From assembly GCA_046546375.1 (NCBI GenBank), contig JBKGXV010000002.1, positions 67,733-131,732 on the forward strand: a stretch of 64,000 nt of DNA, given 5' to 3'. The translations under genes were made by a program, and so were the position numbers. How positions within the stretch are numbered: the stretch's first letter is position 1; the number at the start of each line of letters is the position of its first letter. Of the stretch, positions 26,166-35,087 are shown piece after piece. Below the pieces are notes generated by a model that was not told where the DNA came from, did no database searches, and saw only the letters and a list, made by a program, of their open reading frames with translations. Source of the DNA: JAEZKC01 sp046546375 (GTDB lineage: Bacteria; Fibrobacterota; Chitinivibrionia; Chitinivibrionales; Chitinispirillaceae).

Positions 26166-27323
26166 TTATGCCCTCTGTTTGAAGTCTGAAGTGATTTGTT
26201 GACGGGTTTCTTTATCCGCCCATTCTATTATTTCTATTGAATGTGCCTGTTCAGTCTTGTGATTACGCAATGCAGATGCCACTATTTCCCCTATTCCCGT
26301 GAAACTGATCCGGCCGGAGAGAAAGAGTTCGACTGCAACCTCATTTGCCGCATTGACTACTGCGGGAGCCGTACCTCCCATTTCCCCTGCTTCCAGACAG
26401 AGTTGAAGGCAGGGGAATTTGTCCAGATCCGGTTCAGAGAATTCCAGACTGCCGATTTCCGGCAAACTCAGTCTTTTGCTGCTTATCGGAAGCCTTTGTG
26501 GATAGGTCAGTGCATACTGAATGGGTAACTCCATATCCGGCAGACCCAGCTGGGCCATAACTGCACCATCATGGAACTCCACCAGAGAGTGAATTATGGA
26601 CTGGGGGTGGACCCAGACTTTAAGCTGGGAGTAGGGGAGGTCGAAAAGATGGTGAGCCTCTATGACCTCAAAGCCCTTGTTCATCAGAGTAGATGAATCG
26701 ATAGTGATTTTTTTGCCCATTGACCAGGTGGGATGATTCAGTGCCTGAGCTGGAGTAATGGAGGCGAACATTTCTTTAGATATTTTGCGGAAAGGACCTC
26801 CGGAAGCTGTGAGGATGATTGATTCTATGCAGCTGTTTTCCTCTCCGGGTAAACACTGTAGAATGGCACTGTGTTCACTGTCCACCGGAATCAGACTTCC
26901 ATTGCCGTTACGGGTGAGTGTTTTAATGTAATCTCCCCCTATCACCAAACTTTCCTTATTGGCCAAAGCCACCCTTTTTCCCCGCTTGAGTGCCTTAACA
27001 GTAGGTCTGAACCCTACCGCCCCCACAAGGGCATTGACCAGAATGTCAAACTCGGTCTCCTCCACTATCTGTTCCAGATTTTCAAATACCCTGAAGTTTC
27101 CATTGTGGTTTTTCAAACTTTCTGATCTCTGATTATCTGCTATGAACACAGATGGGGGAGAGAATTCATCTATTTGTGAAAGCAGTATTTCTAGGTTGCT
27201 TCCTGCCGCAAGTCCGGTGATTTCAAAACGATCTTTGAACCGGCGAACACAATTGCAGGTACTTGTTCCAATGGATCCAGTAGAGCCTAAAAGGAGAATC
27301 TTCAGTTTTTCTTGAATCATCAA
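26166..27323 (-). CDS. dxr: 1-deoxy-D-xylulose 5-phosphate reductoisomerase
   Basis: A 385-residue enzyme that makes 2-C-methyl-D-erythritol 4-phosphate, the first committed step of the MEP isoprenoid pathway. NADPH-binding GSTGSIGTSTCNCV is at the N-terminus. The metal and substrate region shows VALANKESLVIGG, PVDSEHSAILQCL and ASGGPFR, and the C-terminal half shows HPTWSMGKKITIDSSTLMNKG. Full length. Located between cdsA (11 nt) and rseP (1 nt). Confidence 0.95.
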   Translation of the reverse strand: MMIQEKLKILLLGSTGSIGTSTCNCVRRFKDRFEITGLAAGSNLEILLSQIDEFSPPSVFIADNQRSESLKNHNGNFRVFENLEQIVEETEFDILVNALVGAVGFRPTVKALKRGKRVALANKESLVIGGDYIKTLTRNGNGSLIPVDSEHSAILQCLPGEENSCIESIILTASGGPFRKISKEMFASITPAQALNHPTWSMGKKITIDSSTLMNKGFEVIEAHHLFDLPYSQLKVWVHPQSIIHSLVEFHDGAVMAQLGLPDMELPIQYALTYPQRLPISSKRLSLPEIGSLEFSEPDLDKFPCLQLCLEAGEMGGTAPAVVNAANEVAVELFLSGRISFTGIGEIVASALRNHKTEQAHSIEIIEWADKETRQQITSDFKQRA

Positions 27324-27334
27324 TTACTTTCCGA

Positions 27335-28216
27335 TTATTTGGTCACCAGCCACGCAAAAAGGTAAAGAACCGGTGCGGTGAAAAAAACACTGTCGAATCT
27401 GTCCAGAATTCCTCCATGTCCCGGAATGAGAGTGGAAGAGTCTTTGACTTTGAAATTCCGTTTTATGATCGATTCCAGCAAATCCCCCACCTGCGCCATC
27501 ACCCCGATGAGAAGACCAAGTATAGGTCCGAGAATAACGGGGTACTCGGGATTGCGCAAGAACACCCATCCGATGCTGCTGACCACTGTGGCTGCAATGA
27601 GTCCCGCTATGCTTCCCTCTATAGTTTTGTTGGGGCTGATGGTGGAGAAATGGTGGCGTCCCCAGGCAGAACCGGCCAGATAAGCTGCACTGTCACAAAG
27701 AAATATGGAGGTGAGGACTGTTACGATACCCAGTTGTGAGAGAAAAGGGTTGTCGGGAGTGAAAAAAAGCAGTTGAAATGGTTCTTTGTACAGACTTAGA
27801 AGAGAAATGGATGCTATGTTGAGAAAAATGGTCCCGCTGAACAGCAGACTTGCTCTAACCCATCGTTTCTGTCTGTTCCGTTTGCCCCAGAAAAACGACT
27901 CTATCGCCACCAGTATGAGAAGTACGAAGACGGATAGCATATCTGGTATGTTGAAATTAAGTAGATGGGCCACACTCAGTCCGAGAATCCATATGTAGCT
28001 CAACCAGAAAGCATTGTGAGGATAGATTATGCTGAGCATTTTGGTGTATTCATATGTCCCCATCAGTACTAAAATGATTGACAGAATCTGCCCGGGGTAG
28101 ACCGGTGGTAATGATGAGGGAGTAACAGAGAACTGGGAATTAACAATAAACCAGGCAATGGGTACAGCAATGAATACGAAAAGAAGGCGTTTTTGTAGAT
28201 TGGCCGTGTTTATCAT
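27335..28216 (-). CDS. cdsA: Phosphatidate cytidylyltransferase (CDP-diglyceride synthase)
   Basis: A 293-residue polytopic membrane enzyme that makes CDP-diacylglycerol from phosphatidic acid and CTP. The C-terminal signature S-x-L-I-P-G-H-G-G-I-L-D-R-F-D-S (STLIPGHGGILDRFDS) is complete, and the internal CDSAAYLAGSAWGRHHF with PNKTIEGSIAGL matches the family. It supplies the substrate for phosphatidyltransferases such as the one at 18482-19135. The start overlaps the end of uppS by 4 nt. Confidence 0.95.
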   Translation of the reverse strand: MINTANLQKRLLFVFIAVPIAWFIVNSQFSVTPSSLPPVYPGQILSIILVLMGTYEYTKMLSIIYPHNAFWLSYIWILGLSVAHLLNFNIPDMLSVFVLLILVAIESFFWGKRNRQKRWVRASLLFSGTIFLNIASISLLSLYKEPFQLLFFTPDNPFLSQLGIVTVLTSIFLCDSAAYLAGSAWGRHHFSTISPNKTIEGSIAGLIAATVVSSIGWVFLRNPEYPVILGPILGLLIGVMAQVGDLLESIIKRNFKVKDSSTLIPGHGGILDRFDSVFFTAPVLYLFAWLVTK

Positions 28217-28944
28217 TCCTTTACCTTTCCAAAGCGTCGGTCGCGCCTGTTGTAGTCCTCTATTGCGCTTACAAGTGCATCTTTATTGAAATCAGGCCAC
28301 AAGGTATCTGTGATATAGAGCTCTGCATAAGCAGCCTGCCACAGAAGAAAGTTGCTGATTCGGCAGTCGCCGCCGGTGCGGATGATCAGTTCCGGATCAG
28401 GGATGTCTTTTGTATGCAGATAGTTGGAGAAGGATGTTTCGTCCAGATTATCAATTATCTCCGGATTCTTCAGCGCGTCTTTGGCAAATGCCTGAGCGGC
28501 CTGAACCAGTTCAGAACGCCCCCCGTAGCTGATTGCTAAATTGAGAGTGAGACCTGTGTTGTTTTTGGTGTTTTCGATTCCCTTGATCAGTTCAGCTCTG
28601 GTCTTGGGAGGAAGTCGGCTCAGATCCCCTATGGCTTTGAGTCTAACGTTGTTCTGGTTCAGGTTCGCAATCTCTCTTTTGGTCATCTCCACTAACAGGT
28701 CCATAAGCATGGAAACCTCACGGGATGGTCTGCCCCAGTTTTCTGCCGAGAAGACATAGGTGGTGAGATAGGAAACCCCCAGTTCACCACATGCTCTTAC
28801 AATCTCTCTGGTTGCATTTGTTCCGGCCCTGTGGCCGGCTGTTCGGGGAAGCCCACGGTTGCGGGCCCACCTTCCGTTGCCATCCATTATTATTCCGATG
28901 TGCTTGGGGATGTTCATAGTTGTTTTGCGAGTGTCTTTTCCCAT
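28213..28944 (-). CDS. uppS: Undecaprenyl diphosphate synthase (isoprenyl transferase)
   Basis: A 243-residue cis-prenyltransferase making the lipid carrier for peptidoglycan and LPS synthesis. The catalytic Asp21 lies in IIMDGNGRWARNRGLPR, followed by GHRAG and YVFSAENWGRP. The C-terminal RTGGDCRISNFLLWQAAYAEL is canonical. The ATG at 28944 gives a short N-terminal extension; a second ATG nine codons later is possible. It opens the uppS-cdsA-dxr-rseP operon, 220 bp after the frr terminator. Confidence 0.95.
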   Translation of the reverse strand: MGKDTRKTTMNIPKHIGIIMDGNGRWARNRGLPRTAGHRAGTNATREIVRACGELGVSYLTTYVFSAENWGRPSREVSMLMDLLVEMTKREIANLNQNNVRLKAIGDLSRLPPKTRAELIKGIENTKNNTGLTLNLAISYGGRSELVQAAQAFAKDALKNPEIIDNLDETSFSNYLHTKDIPDPELIIRTGGDCRISNFLLWQAAYAELYITDTLWPDFNKDALVSAIEDYNRRDRRFGKVKE

Positions 28945-29105
28945 CGGTGCATGTTATTTCCCGAACGATGTTCCAGATTGTTTTTGATGTTTAACTCTAT
29001 TCAAAATAACTGATAAATATACATGATTCTGAATTGTGATCTTATTAAAAAAACTCAAAGCGCAACCTTTTATCTGCTTCTGCAGATGTGAATGATAGAA
29101 GAACA

Positions 29106-29142
29106 GAAAAAAAAACGGCGCGTTCAGTGAAGCGCCGTTTTC
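29106..29142 (-). terminator. frr terminator
   Basis: AACGGCGC (29114-29121) and GCGCCGTT (29132-29139) form an 8-bp stem, followed on the minus strand by a run of seven or more U. It separates the tsf-pyrH-frr genes from uppS. Confidence 0.88.
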
Positions 29143-29164
29143 ATTTTTCAGAATTCTGAAGCTT

Positions 29165-29728
29165 TTATACTTCCATGATTTCTTTTTCTTTCACAGCGAG
29201 CAGCTCATCTATGTTTTTGACAAACTTGTCGGTGATTTTCTGAATTTCATCCAGTCCCTTCTTTTCCTGGTCCTGGGTGATCAGCTTTTCCTTTTCGGCC
29301 TTTTTGAGTTTCTCGTTGGAATCGCGCCTTACATTGCGCAATGCAACCTTGTTGTCTTCGGCCATTTTGCGGCAGTTTTTAAAAAGATCCTTACGCCTCT
29401 CCTCTGAAAGGGGAGGTATTGGCAATCTGATCTGGTTGCCGTCATTTTGCGGGTTGAGACCCAGATCCGCAGTCTGTATACTCTTTTCAATGGCAGAAAG
29501 CATGCTTTTTTCCCAAGGTTGAATGATAATCATTCTCGCTTCGGGGACAGAGATGTTCGCCACTTGGTTAACGGGGGTGCTTGTACCGTAGTAATCCACA
29601 TTCACTCCGTCGAGCAAAGCGGGAGTTGCACGGCCGGCTCTGATTCTCCCCAGATCTTTTTTGAAGCTGTCGATTGTCTTCTGCATCCGTTGATTTGTTT
29701 CTTTCTGGATGTCTTCCATTGCTCCCAT
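29165..29728 (-). CDS. frr: Ribosome recycling factor
   Basis: A 187-residue protein that splits post-termination ribosomes with EF-G. The long helical bundle (1-30 and 105-187) and the central domain are clear: LGRIRAGRATPALLDGVNVDYYG, the IQPWEK segment and the C-terminal charged helix. AGGAGG sits inside the last codons of pyrH, 5 nt before this ATG, so the two genes are tightly coupled. Confidence 0.95.
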   Translation of the reverse strand: MGAMEDIQKETNQRMQKTIDSFKKDLGRIRAGRATPALLDGVNVDYYGTSTPVNQVANISVPEARMIIIQPWEKSMLSAIEKSIQTADLGLNPQNDGNQIRLPIPPLSEERRKDLFKNCRKMAEDNKVALRNVRRDSNEKLKKAEKEKLITQDQEKKGLDEIQKITDKFVKNIDELLAVKEKEIMEV

Positions 29729-29729
29729 A

Positions 29730-30437
29730 CTACCCTCCTGTTCTGACTATTGATCCTACCGGTTGCCCTTTGATGCACCGGGTCAGATTTCCTTTTTCAA
29801 GAAGTTTGAAAACTATAATGGGTATGTCCTGTTCCATGCAGAAAGAGAATGCGGTGGAATCCATGACTTTCAGGTTCTTTGAAAGAGCCTCTGAATGACT
29901 GATTTCTTTGAATCGTGTGGCGTGAGGATTTTTGAAAGGATCGCTGTCATAAACCCCATCCACTTTCGTTGCCTTGAAGATGGCATCGGCCCCGATTTCG
30001 GCGCAGCGCAGCGCAGCGGCGGTATCTGTAGTGAAAAAAGGATTGCCGGTACCACCGCCCAGAAGAACAATTCTGCCTTTTTCCAGATGCCTGACGGCCA
30101 CTTCAGGGGTATAGAATTCACCCGCTTTGTCAAGATGCACTGCTGTGAGTACACGTGAATCGATACCGCAGGATTTCAGATGTTCTCCGAAGGCGATTGA
30201 GTTGATGACAGTTGCCAGCATACCCATGGCATCTCCGGAAACCCGGGAGACTCCTTTGGCCGTTGCTCCACGGATGAAATTCCCTCCGCCGATCACAAGT
30301 GCGAGCTGTACACCTGATCGGGATACTTCAGCTATTTCAGAAGCAATCTGCCCTGCAGTTTCGCAATCGATTCCAAATCCCTGATTTCCGGCGAGAGCCT
30401 CGCCGGAAATCTTAAGCAGGACACGTTTGTATGTCAT
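29730..30437 (-). CDS. pyrH: UMP kinase
   Basis: A 235-residue bacterial UMP kinase of the amino acid kinase fold, making UDP for pyrimidine nucleotide synthesis. N-terminal KRVLLKISGEAL, the LVIGGGNFIRG loop, LLGGGTGNPFFTTD and ATKVDGVYDSDP are all diagnostic. Homology to other PyrH favours the ATG at 30437; a TTG at 30443 has better spacing from GAGGA and would add two residues. Located between tsf and frr in the conserved order. Confidence 0.93.
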   Translation of the reverse strand: MTYKRVLLKISGEALAGNQGFGIDCETAGQIASEIAEVSRSGVQLALVIGGGNFIRGATAKGVSRVSGDAMGMLATVINSIAFGEHLKSCGIDSRVLTAVHLDKAGEFYTPEVAVRHLEKGRIVLLGGGTGNPFFTTDTAAALRCAEIGADAIFKATKVDGVYDSDPFKNPHATRFKEISHSEALSKNLKVMDSTAFSFCMEQDIPIIVFKLLEKGNLTRCIKGQPVGSIVRTGG

Positions 30438-30446
30438 TTCCAAAAA

Positions 30447-31325
30447 TCAGTCCTCTGCGCCCAGTGCAAAACGCGCAAAGCTTACTACCGTTATATCGGT
30501 ACCGAGACTTTTTGCTGTTTCTGCAATTCTGGTTTTGACATTGATATCGGGAGTTTTGATGAAACCCTGTTCCACCAAAGTGACTTCCTGGAAGAATTTG
30601 GACATCTTTCCTTCTACAATCTTGTTCCAGATTTTTTCCGGTTTTCCGGATGATTGAGCCTGAGTGAGATAGATTTCCTTTTCTTTGGAAATCAGATCCT
30701 GAGGAACACTGTCTGGATCTACCGCAAGCGGGTTGGCTGCAGCAATTTGCATTGCCAGATCCTTGCCCAGTTCGGCCATCTCGGGTGAGGAGAGGGCTTC
30801 ATTTTTCTCTGAAGCGAGTTTCACCAGAACGCCGATCTTACCGTTTCCGTGATTGTAGGAGAAGATTTTCTCCTTTGAGGGGTCGGCATCGATTTTCTGA
30901 TAACGGCGGAAAGAGATATTCTCTCCGATTTTCCCGATGAGTTCTGTGATTCTGTTTTCGATAGTCATTCCGAATTCCTCAGGGGTGAGCTGCAGTGCTG
31001 AAGCATGGTCCTGAGGCTTGTTGGCCAGGAGTATTTTTCCCAGTTTGTCCAGAAATTCTACGAAATCCTCGTTGCGTGCCACAAAATCTGTTTCAGAATT
31101 CACCTCAAAGAGTATCGAACAGGTATCGTCATTAACAATCGTCACCTTACCCTCTTTGGCTGCTTTACCAGCACGCTTTGCGGCTGTGGCCTGACCCTGT
31201 TTGCGGAGGTTTTCTATAGCCACAGTCATGTCTCCCTGGGCATCGATAAGGGCCTGTTTGCAGACCATCATACCCAAACCGGTTTTTTCCCGCAGTTCTT
31301 TAACTTGTGAAGCACTGATATCCAT
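30447..31325 (-). CDS. tsf: Elongation factor Ts
   Basis: A 292-residue guanine nucleotide exchange factor for EF-Tu. The N-terminal UBA-like domain has VKELREKTGLGMMVCKQAL, then SETDFVARNEDF in the core and a C-terminal segment including LVEQGFIKTPDINV. Full length. It lies 127 nt after rpsB, with a hairpin between, and 9 nt before pyrH. Confidence 0.95.
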   Translation of the reverse strand: MDISASQVKELREKTGLGMMVCKQALIDAQGDMTVAIENLRKQGQATAAKRAGKAAKEGKVTIVNDDTCSILFEVNSETDFVARNEDFVEFLDKLGKILLANKPQDHASALQLTPEEFGMTIENRITELIGKIGENISFRRYQKIDADPSKEKIFSYNHGNGKIGVLVKLASEKNEALSSPEMAELGKDLAMQIAAANPLAVDPDSVPQDLISKEKEIYLTQAQSSGKPEKIWNKIVEGKMSKFFQEVTLVEQGFIKTPDINVKTRIAETAKSLGTDITVVSFARFALGAED

Positions 31326-31418
31326 TTGCTTGCTCCTTTACGCGTTCTCTGGTGGATATGTAACGACTTGTCACCGAGGGGGCAGACAAGACTCCCGCCA
31401 TCCAGAAATGTCCAGTTG

Positions 31419-31448
31419 TAAAAACGGTCCGGTTGAAAACCGGACCGT
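31419..31448 (-). terminator. rpsB-tsf intergenic hairpin (terminator or attenuator)
   Basis: A perfect 11-bp stem (ACGGTCCGGTT at 31424-31434 with AACCGGACCGT at 31438-31448) and a 3-nt loop, followed on the minus strand by TTTTA. It lies 5 nt past the rpsB stop and upstream of tsf. It may reduce tsf expression relative to rpsB, or act as a processing site. Confidence 0.75.
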
Positions 31449-31452
31449 ATGA

Positions 31453-32307
31453 TTATTCTTCCTCTTCGTCTCGTTTCGAATATTTCTTGTGCACCACGCG
31501 GCGCCGCTTGCCTTTGAATTCTTCCTCTTCTCCCTCAGACTGCACTTCTTCTTTCTTTGGGGCCTTTTCCTCAGCACCAGCAGTCTTCTCCTCTTTTCCG
31601 GCTTCCATCTCTTCTGCGCTGACTTCTTTGGAAGAGGCCTCAACAATCACGTCGCTTATGGCACGGGTGATGATCTGTACCGACTTGATAGCATCATCGT
31701 TTCCAGGAATGGGAAAATCAACGATATCTGGATCACAGTTGGTATCCACAACGGCTCCGATGGGTATACCTAAACGTCTTCCTTCGGCAATGGCAATGTG
31801 CTCTTTTATAGTGTCCACCACAAAGATGATGGAGGGAAGGCGACGCATATCCCTGATACCACTGAGAATGGAGATGAGCTTCTCTTTGCTTTTCATAAGA
31901 AGCATGCGTTCCTTTTTCGGCAACGCCTCCCAGGTACCATCTTTTTCCATCGTCTCGATTTTCTCAAGTTTTGCCACACTCTGGCGAATGGTTTTGAAAT
32001 TGGTGAGCATTCCACCCAACCAACGCTCAGTGACATAGGGCATATTACAACGTGTAGCTTCTTCTCTGATGCAGTCTTTAAGCTGTTTTTTGGTACCTAC
32101 AAATAGAACGTTACCACCTTTTTTCACCTCGGTTCTGACCCGCTCGATGAATCTGTCGAGAGTGGAGAGCGTTTTATTGAGGTCAATGATGTAGATGCCA
32201 TTTCTGGGACAGAGGATAAACCTCTTCATTTTCGGATTCCAGCGTTTTGTTTGATGGCCGAAGTGGGTACCGGCATCCAGAAGATCTTGAAGAGTCAATG
32301 AGGACAT
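31453..32307 (-). CDS. rpsB: 30S ribosomal protein S2
   Basis: A 284-residue small-subunit protein. The core (1-225) shows LLDAGTHFGHQTKRWNPKMKR, the coiled segment and RWLGGMLTNFKT. The last ~55 residues form a highly charged Glu/Lys-rich extension (EEKAPKKEEV, EGEEEEFKGKRRR, YSKRDEEEE) beyond the usual S2 length. Such tails occur in some phyla and may affect S1 or mRNA contacts; that is speculative. GGAG precedes the ATG. Confidence 0.93.
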   Translation of the reverse strand: MSSLTLQDLLDAGTHFGHQTKRWNPKMKRFILCPRNGIYIIDLNKTLSTLDRFIERVRTEVKKGGNVLFVGTKKQLKDCIREEATRCNMPYVTERWLGGMLTNFKTIRQSVAKLEKIETMEKDGTWEALPKKERMLLMKSKEKLISILSGIRDMRRLPSIIFVVDTIKEHIAIAEGRRLGIPIGAVVDTNCDPDIVDFPIPGNDDAIKSVQIITRAISDVIVEASSKEVSAEEMEAGKEEKTAGAEEKAPKKEEVQSEGEEEEFKGKRRRVVHKKYSKRDEEEE

Positions 32308-32355
32308 ACTAGCTCCTTGTTGTTATTATGGGTTGTTCCTCCACAGGCGATCATT

Positions 32356-32396
32356 GCAGAAGAATACTGCCCTTGAGGACAGCACCCGTCTTCTGC
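32356..32396 (-). promoter_or_regulatory. Inverted repeat in the rpsB leader
   Basis: GCAGAAGA (32356-32363) and TCTTCTGC (32389-32396) can pair in the leader RNA of rpsB, with a smaller stem possible inside. It lies about 50-90 nt before the rpsB start and may be part of a ribosomal protein leader structure. No uridine run follows, so it is not a terminator. Confidence 0.45.
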
Positions 32397-32431
32397 TCGC
32401 ACCGTGTGTGAAATTGAAAAGAAATGAACTT

Positions 32432-32821
32432 TTAGCGTTTTGAGAACTGGAAACGTCTGCGGGCTCCAGCCTGACCGTACTTTTTCCGTTCCACCACGCG
32501 GGAATCACGCGTGAGCAGTCCGCTTTTGCGAAGCTGTATGCGGTATTCTTCGCTTATTGAGGCAAGAGCACGGGAAATGCCGAGGCGAATCGCTCCGGAC
32601 TGGCCGCTGAGACCACCACCTTTGACTCTGGCTACTATGTCATAGTTTTCAGAAGCCTGAAGCAATTGTAGGGGTTTTTCAACATCCATAACCAGGACTT
32701 CGCTTTTAAGGTAGTCCAGTAAAGATTTGCCATTGATGACTTTCTGTCCCTTGCCGGGACGGAGAATCACTGAAGCTATCGCATTCTTGCGCCTTCCTGT
32801 ACCGAAAAATCTGTTCTCCAA
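32432..32821 (-). CDS. rpsI: 30S ribosomal protein S9
   Basis: A 129-residue protein with the canonical start ENRFFGTGRRKNAIASVIL, the GGLSGQSGAIRLGISRAL loop and the basic C-terminal tail ending RFQFSKR, which reaches the ribosomal P site. Follows rplM by 31 nt in the usual rplM-rpsI pair. Confidence 0.97.
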   Translation of the reverse strand: MENRFFGTGRRKNAIASVILRPGKGQKVINGKSLLDYLKSEVLVMDVEKPLQLLQASENYDIVARVKGGGLSGQSGAIRLGISRALASISEEYRIQLRKSGLLTRDSRVVERKKYGQAGARRRFQFSKR

Positions 32822-32852
32822 AATTCCTGCTCCTATTGTTTATACTTGCAGA

Positions 32853-33281
32853 CTATAATTTCAGCTCTTTGGGCTTTTGTGCCTCATGAGGATGACTTTC
32901 TCCAGAATAGACATGGAGTTTTCTCATAATCGCTCTGCCGAGAGCATTCTTGGATACCATTCCATGAACGGCATGAGTGATTACCTGAGATGAATCACGT
33001 TCCATCTGCTCCCGGAAAGATCTGAACTTACCGCCCCCGGGGTAACGGGAATGACGGAAATAAGTTTTGGTTTCCGGTTTCTTGCCGGTGAGTTTGACCT
33101 TATCGGCATTTACGATGATGAGATGATCACCATGATCCTGATTAGGAGAGTAGGCCGGTTTGCCTTTTCCCATCAATACACCTGCCGCTTTGCTGGCAAG
33201 TCTTCCCAGTGTCTGCTCGGCTGCATCAACTACATACCAGTCGCGCTTGATCGACTTGGTGTCAACTACTACGGTTTTCAT
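32853..33281 (-). CDS. rplM: 50S ribosomal protein L13
   Basis: A 142-residue protein of normal length. Diagnostic segments are WYVVDAAEQTLGRLAS, the DHGDHLIIVNADKVKLTGKK loop and MVSKNALGRAIMRKLHVY near the C-terminus. First gene of the rplM-rpsI operon. Its leader holds a small hairpin (GATAGACTTTTCTATC) and a good promoter at 33336-33363. Confidence 0.97.
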   Translation of the reverse strand: MKTVVVDTKSIKRDWYVVDAAEQTLGRLASKAAGVLMGKGKPAYSPNQDHGDHLIIVNADKVKLTGKKPETKTYFRHSRYPGGGKFRSFREQMERDSSQVITHAVHGMVSKNALGRAIMRKLHVYSGESHPHEAQKPKELKL

Positions 33282-33335
33282 GATATTTCCCCACGACAGA
33301 ATAGACTGTTTGTCCTGATAGAAAAGTCTATCAAA

Positions 33336-33363
33336 TATATAATAGATAATATTGCTCAGTCAA
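33336..33363 (-). promoter_or_regulatory. Sigma-70-type promoter of rplM-rpsI
   Basis: On the minus strand TTGACT (33363-33358), 16 nt, then TATATA (33341-33336). Transcription would start near 33329, giving a leader of about 48 nt. Confidence 0.6.
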
Positions 33364-33578
33364 TGATTTCATACAAGCCGTGTCAAAAATACGCCGAGGC
33401 AGAGCATTTTACAACCCTTTTTATCAAATCAGGCCCGCAGAAATGCATTTTTCTGTTCTTAGAGGCAAAAGAACCGCAAATTCCGGACCCGATTCTTGTC
33501 GTATTGATTCCATTAAGGTCATTGCAGCCCGGAGTCAAAGCTGATATAATCTGAGAGTCACATGAAAGGTGGGCGGTT

Positions 33579-33791
33579 GTGTTGGAAAATTGGGAACAGA
33601 TATCCGTTGTGTCTTTGATAGTTGCTGTCGCGGCTTTGATAGGAGGCTGGGTTTTCATTCGAAATTTCAGACTTCCTTCGGATTTTGAGGAAAAGGAGAA
33701 CTACCGCCGCGAGTTAAAGATTTCCCTTCTGGAGAACAGATCGGACAAGCAGTCAATCCAAAAAGGAGAAGAGGAGGATCAAGCTAGCTGA
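33579..33791 (+). CDS. Small single-pass membrane protein
   Basis: A 70-residue frame starting at GTG 33579, with GGTGGGCGG upstream as a possible ribosome binding site. It has one transmembrane helix (about 9-27, VSLIVAVAALIGGWVFI) and then a charged cytoplasmic tail rich in Lys, Glu and Arg. No family recognised. It converges on the HDOD gene with a 13-bp overlap of the coding ends. The clear hydrophobic-then-charged layout makes it likely real, but it is short. Confidence 0.5.
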   Translation: MLENWEQISVVSLIVAVAALIGGWVFIRNFRLPSDFEEKENYRRELKISLLENRSDKQSIQKGEEEDQAS

Positions 33792-34648
33792 AAGAAGATT
33801 TCCGCCTTCTCCACCTCATCTTTAATGTTGTCGAAAAGGTCGGTCAGGGAGATATTCTCAAGACCGAGATTGCGCCATACGCTATCACATATAAGAGGGA
33901 TTTTGTTATCTCCTCCGTTGCCGTAATCAAGTGCTCTGACGAAAATGTCTGCACAGTGTACAATTGAGGTGACCGTATACCCATCCCGCTTGGTTGAGGG
34001 GTGGTGATGGTAGGCAACGGCATTGTTCAGGTGAGGAGGGAGGTGCCAGAGTCTAGCCAGTTCACTTCCTATTTCCTGGTGTGTGATTTCGAAAAGTTCC
34101 CTCTCGCTTTCGAAGAACAGTTTTTCATCCTGATTACTTTTACGTATTGTCCTGATGAACTCTTCGGGCATATACTGGTAGAGAATGATTTTTCCGATGT
34201 CATGGATTAGACCCGCGATAAAGCATTCCTCTTTTTCACTGCTGCCTAAAGTTCGTGCGATGCACTGGGCTGCAGCTCCGCAGGCAATGGAATGAATCCA
34301 GAAATTCTCCGGATTGAATACCTTTTCATCCACAGGTTTATTTCTGAATGCATCGAGGATGGAGGCAGTGAGTACTATGTTTTTCACTGTGGAAAAGCCT
34401 AGAATGACCACTGCATGAGTGATCGTTCCTATTCTTCCGGGGAAACCGTAGAATGCGGAGTTGACCAGTTTGAGGACTTTGGAGGCCAGGGCCTGGTCGC
34501 TTTTTATCGCCTGCCCCACTTCTTCAGCGCTTGTGGAGGGATTTTGGAGCAGTTCGGTCATTTTTGCAATAACCGAAGGAAGTGTCGGGAGGTTGTTTAT
34601 GGACTGAAGGCGTTGTTTGAAACTGTCAGTTGAGATTCGGGTGTTCAT
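33779..34648 (-). CDS. HDOD domain signalling protein
   Basis: A 289-residue cytoplasmic protein made of one HDOD domain (about 15-215). Signatures are LPTLPSVIAKMTELLQNPSTSAEEVGQAI near the start, LVNSAFYGFPGRIGTITHAVVILG in the middle, and HDIGK and H-Q-E-I-G-S-E-L-A-R-L-W further on. HDOD proteins resemble degraded HD hydrolases and take part in signalling, including motility and c-di-GMP pathways. HDIGK is intact, so residual metal binding is possible. It starts 1 nt after the short gene upstream, so the two form an operon, next to a PilZ protein and the pilus operon. Confidence 0.88.
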   Translation of the reverse strand: MNTRISTDSFKQRLQSINNLPTLPSVIAKMTELLQNPSTSAEEVGQAIKSDQALASKVLKLVNSAFYGFPGRIGTITHAVVILGFSTVKNIVLTASILDAFRNKPVDEKVFNPENFWIHSIACGAAAQCIARTLGSSEKEECFIAGLIHDIGKIILYQYMPEEFIRTIRKSNQDEKLFFESERELFEITHQEIGSELARLWHLPPHLNNAVAYHHHPSTKRDGYTVTSIVHCADIFVRALDYGNGGDNKIPLICDSVWRNLGLENISLTDLFDNIKDEVEKAEIFFQLA

Positions 34649-34649
34649 T

Positions 34650-34964
34650 TCAGGACTCTTGGAGTTTGTGCTGGTAAACTGCGGCGAAAATTTTCTTCAT
34701 ATGGTTGTTGTCGAGAACGTCTGAGAACTTCTCCATCAAGTGTGTTTTGAGTTTTTCAGGTGAAATGGCCTGAATCTGTTTTTTTTCTGATTCTCTCTCC
34801 TCGCCTTCAATGAACACACAGGAGATACCCCAGTTTTTGAGTCTTCTGCCTAATGCAGGGGTAAGAGACGCTCCTTTGGAGAGAAGTATATTACCTGAAG
34901 GTCCATACACCTCCCGGGCAGAAATGTGGCCTTTTTCAATTTTATCAACAGATATTCTGCGCAT
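34650..34964 (-). CDS. Short HD-GYP-N-terminal-like regulatory protein
   Basis: A 104-residue cytoplasmic protein. Its first ~50 residues (VDKIEKGHISAREVYGPSGN, ILLSKGASL, RRLKNWGISCVFIEGEE) match the small beta-rich module often found before HD-GYP or HDOD domains. The rest is a basic helix. The next gene, 1 nt downstream, encodes an HDOD protein, so the pair looks like a split version of a single-chain regulator. The match is by pattern only. Confidence 0.6.
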   Translation of the reverse strand: MRRISVDKIEKGHISAREVYGPSGNILLSKGASLTPALGRRLKNWGISCVFIEGEERESEKKQIQAISPEKLKTHLMEKFSDVLDNNHMKKIFAAVYQHKLQES

Positions 34965-35087
34965 AGTTTGTTTTTCGGTACAGATTGAAGTAAAAATTAA
35001 AATATACTAAGGTTGGTTCTTGAGCACAAAAAACCATGGACATATTCTGACTCCGATTATACTTTTGATACAAAGGAGATGATAAGA

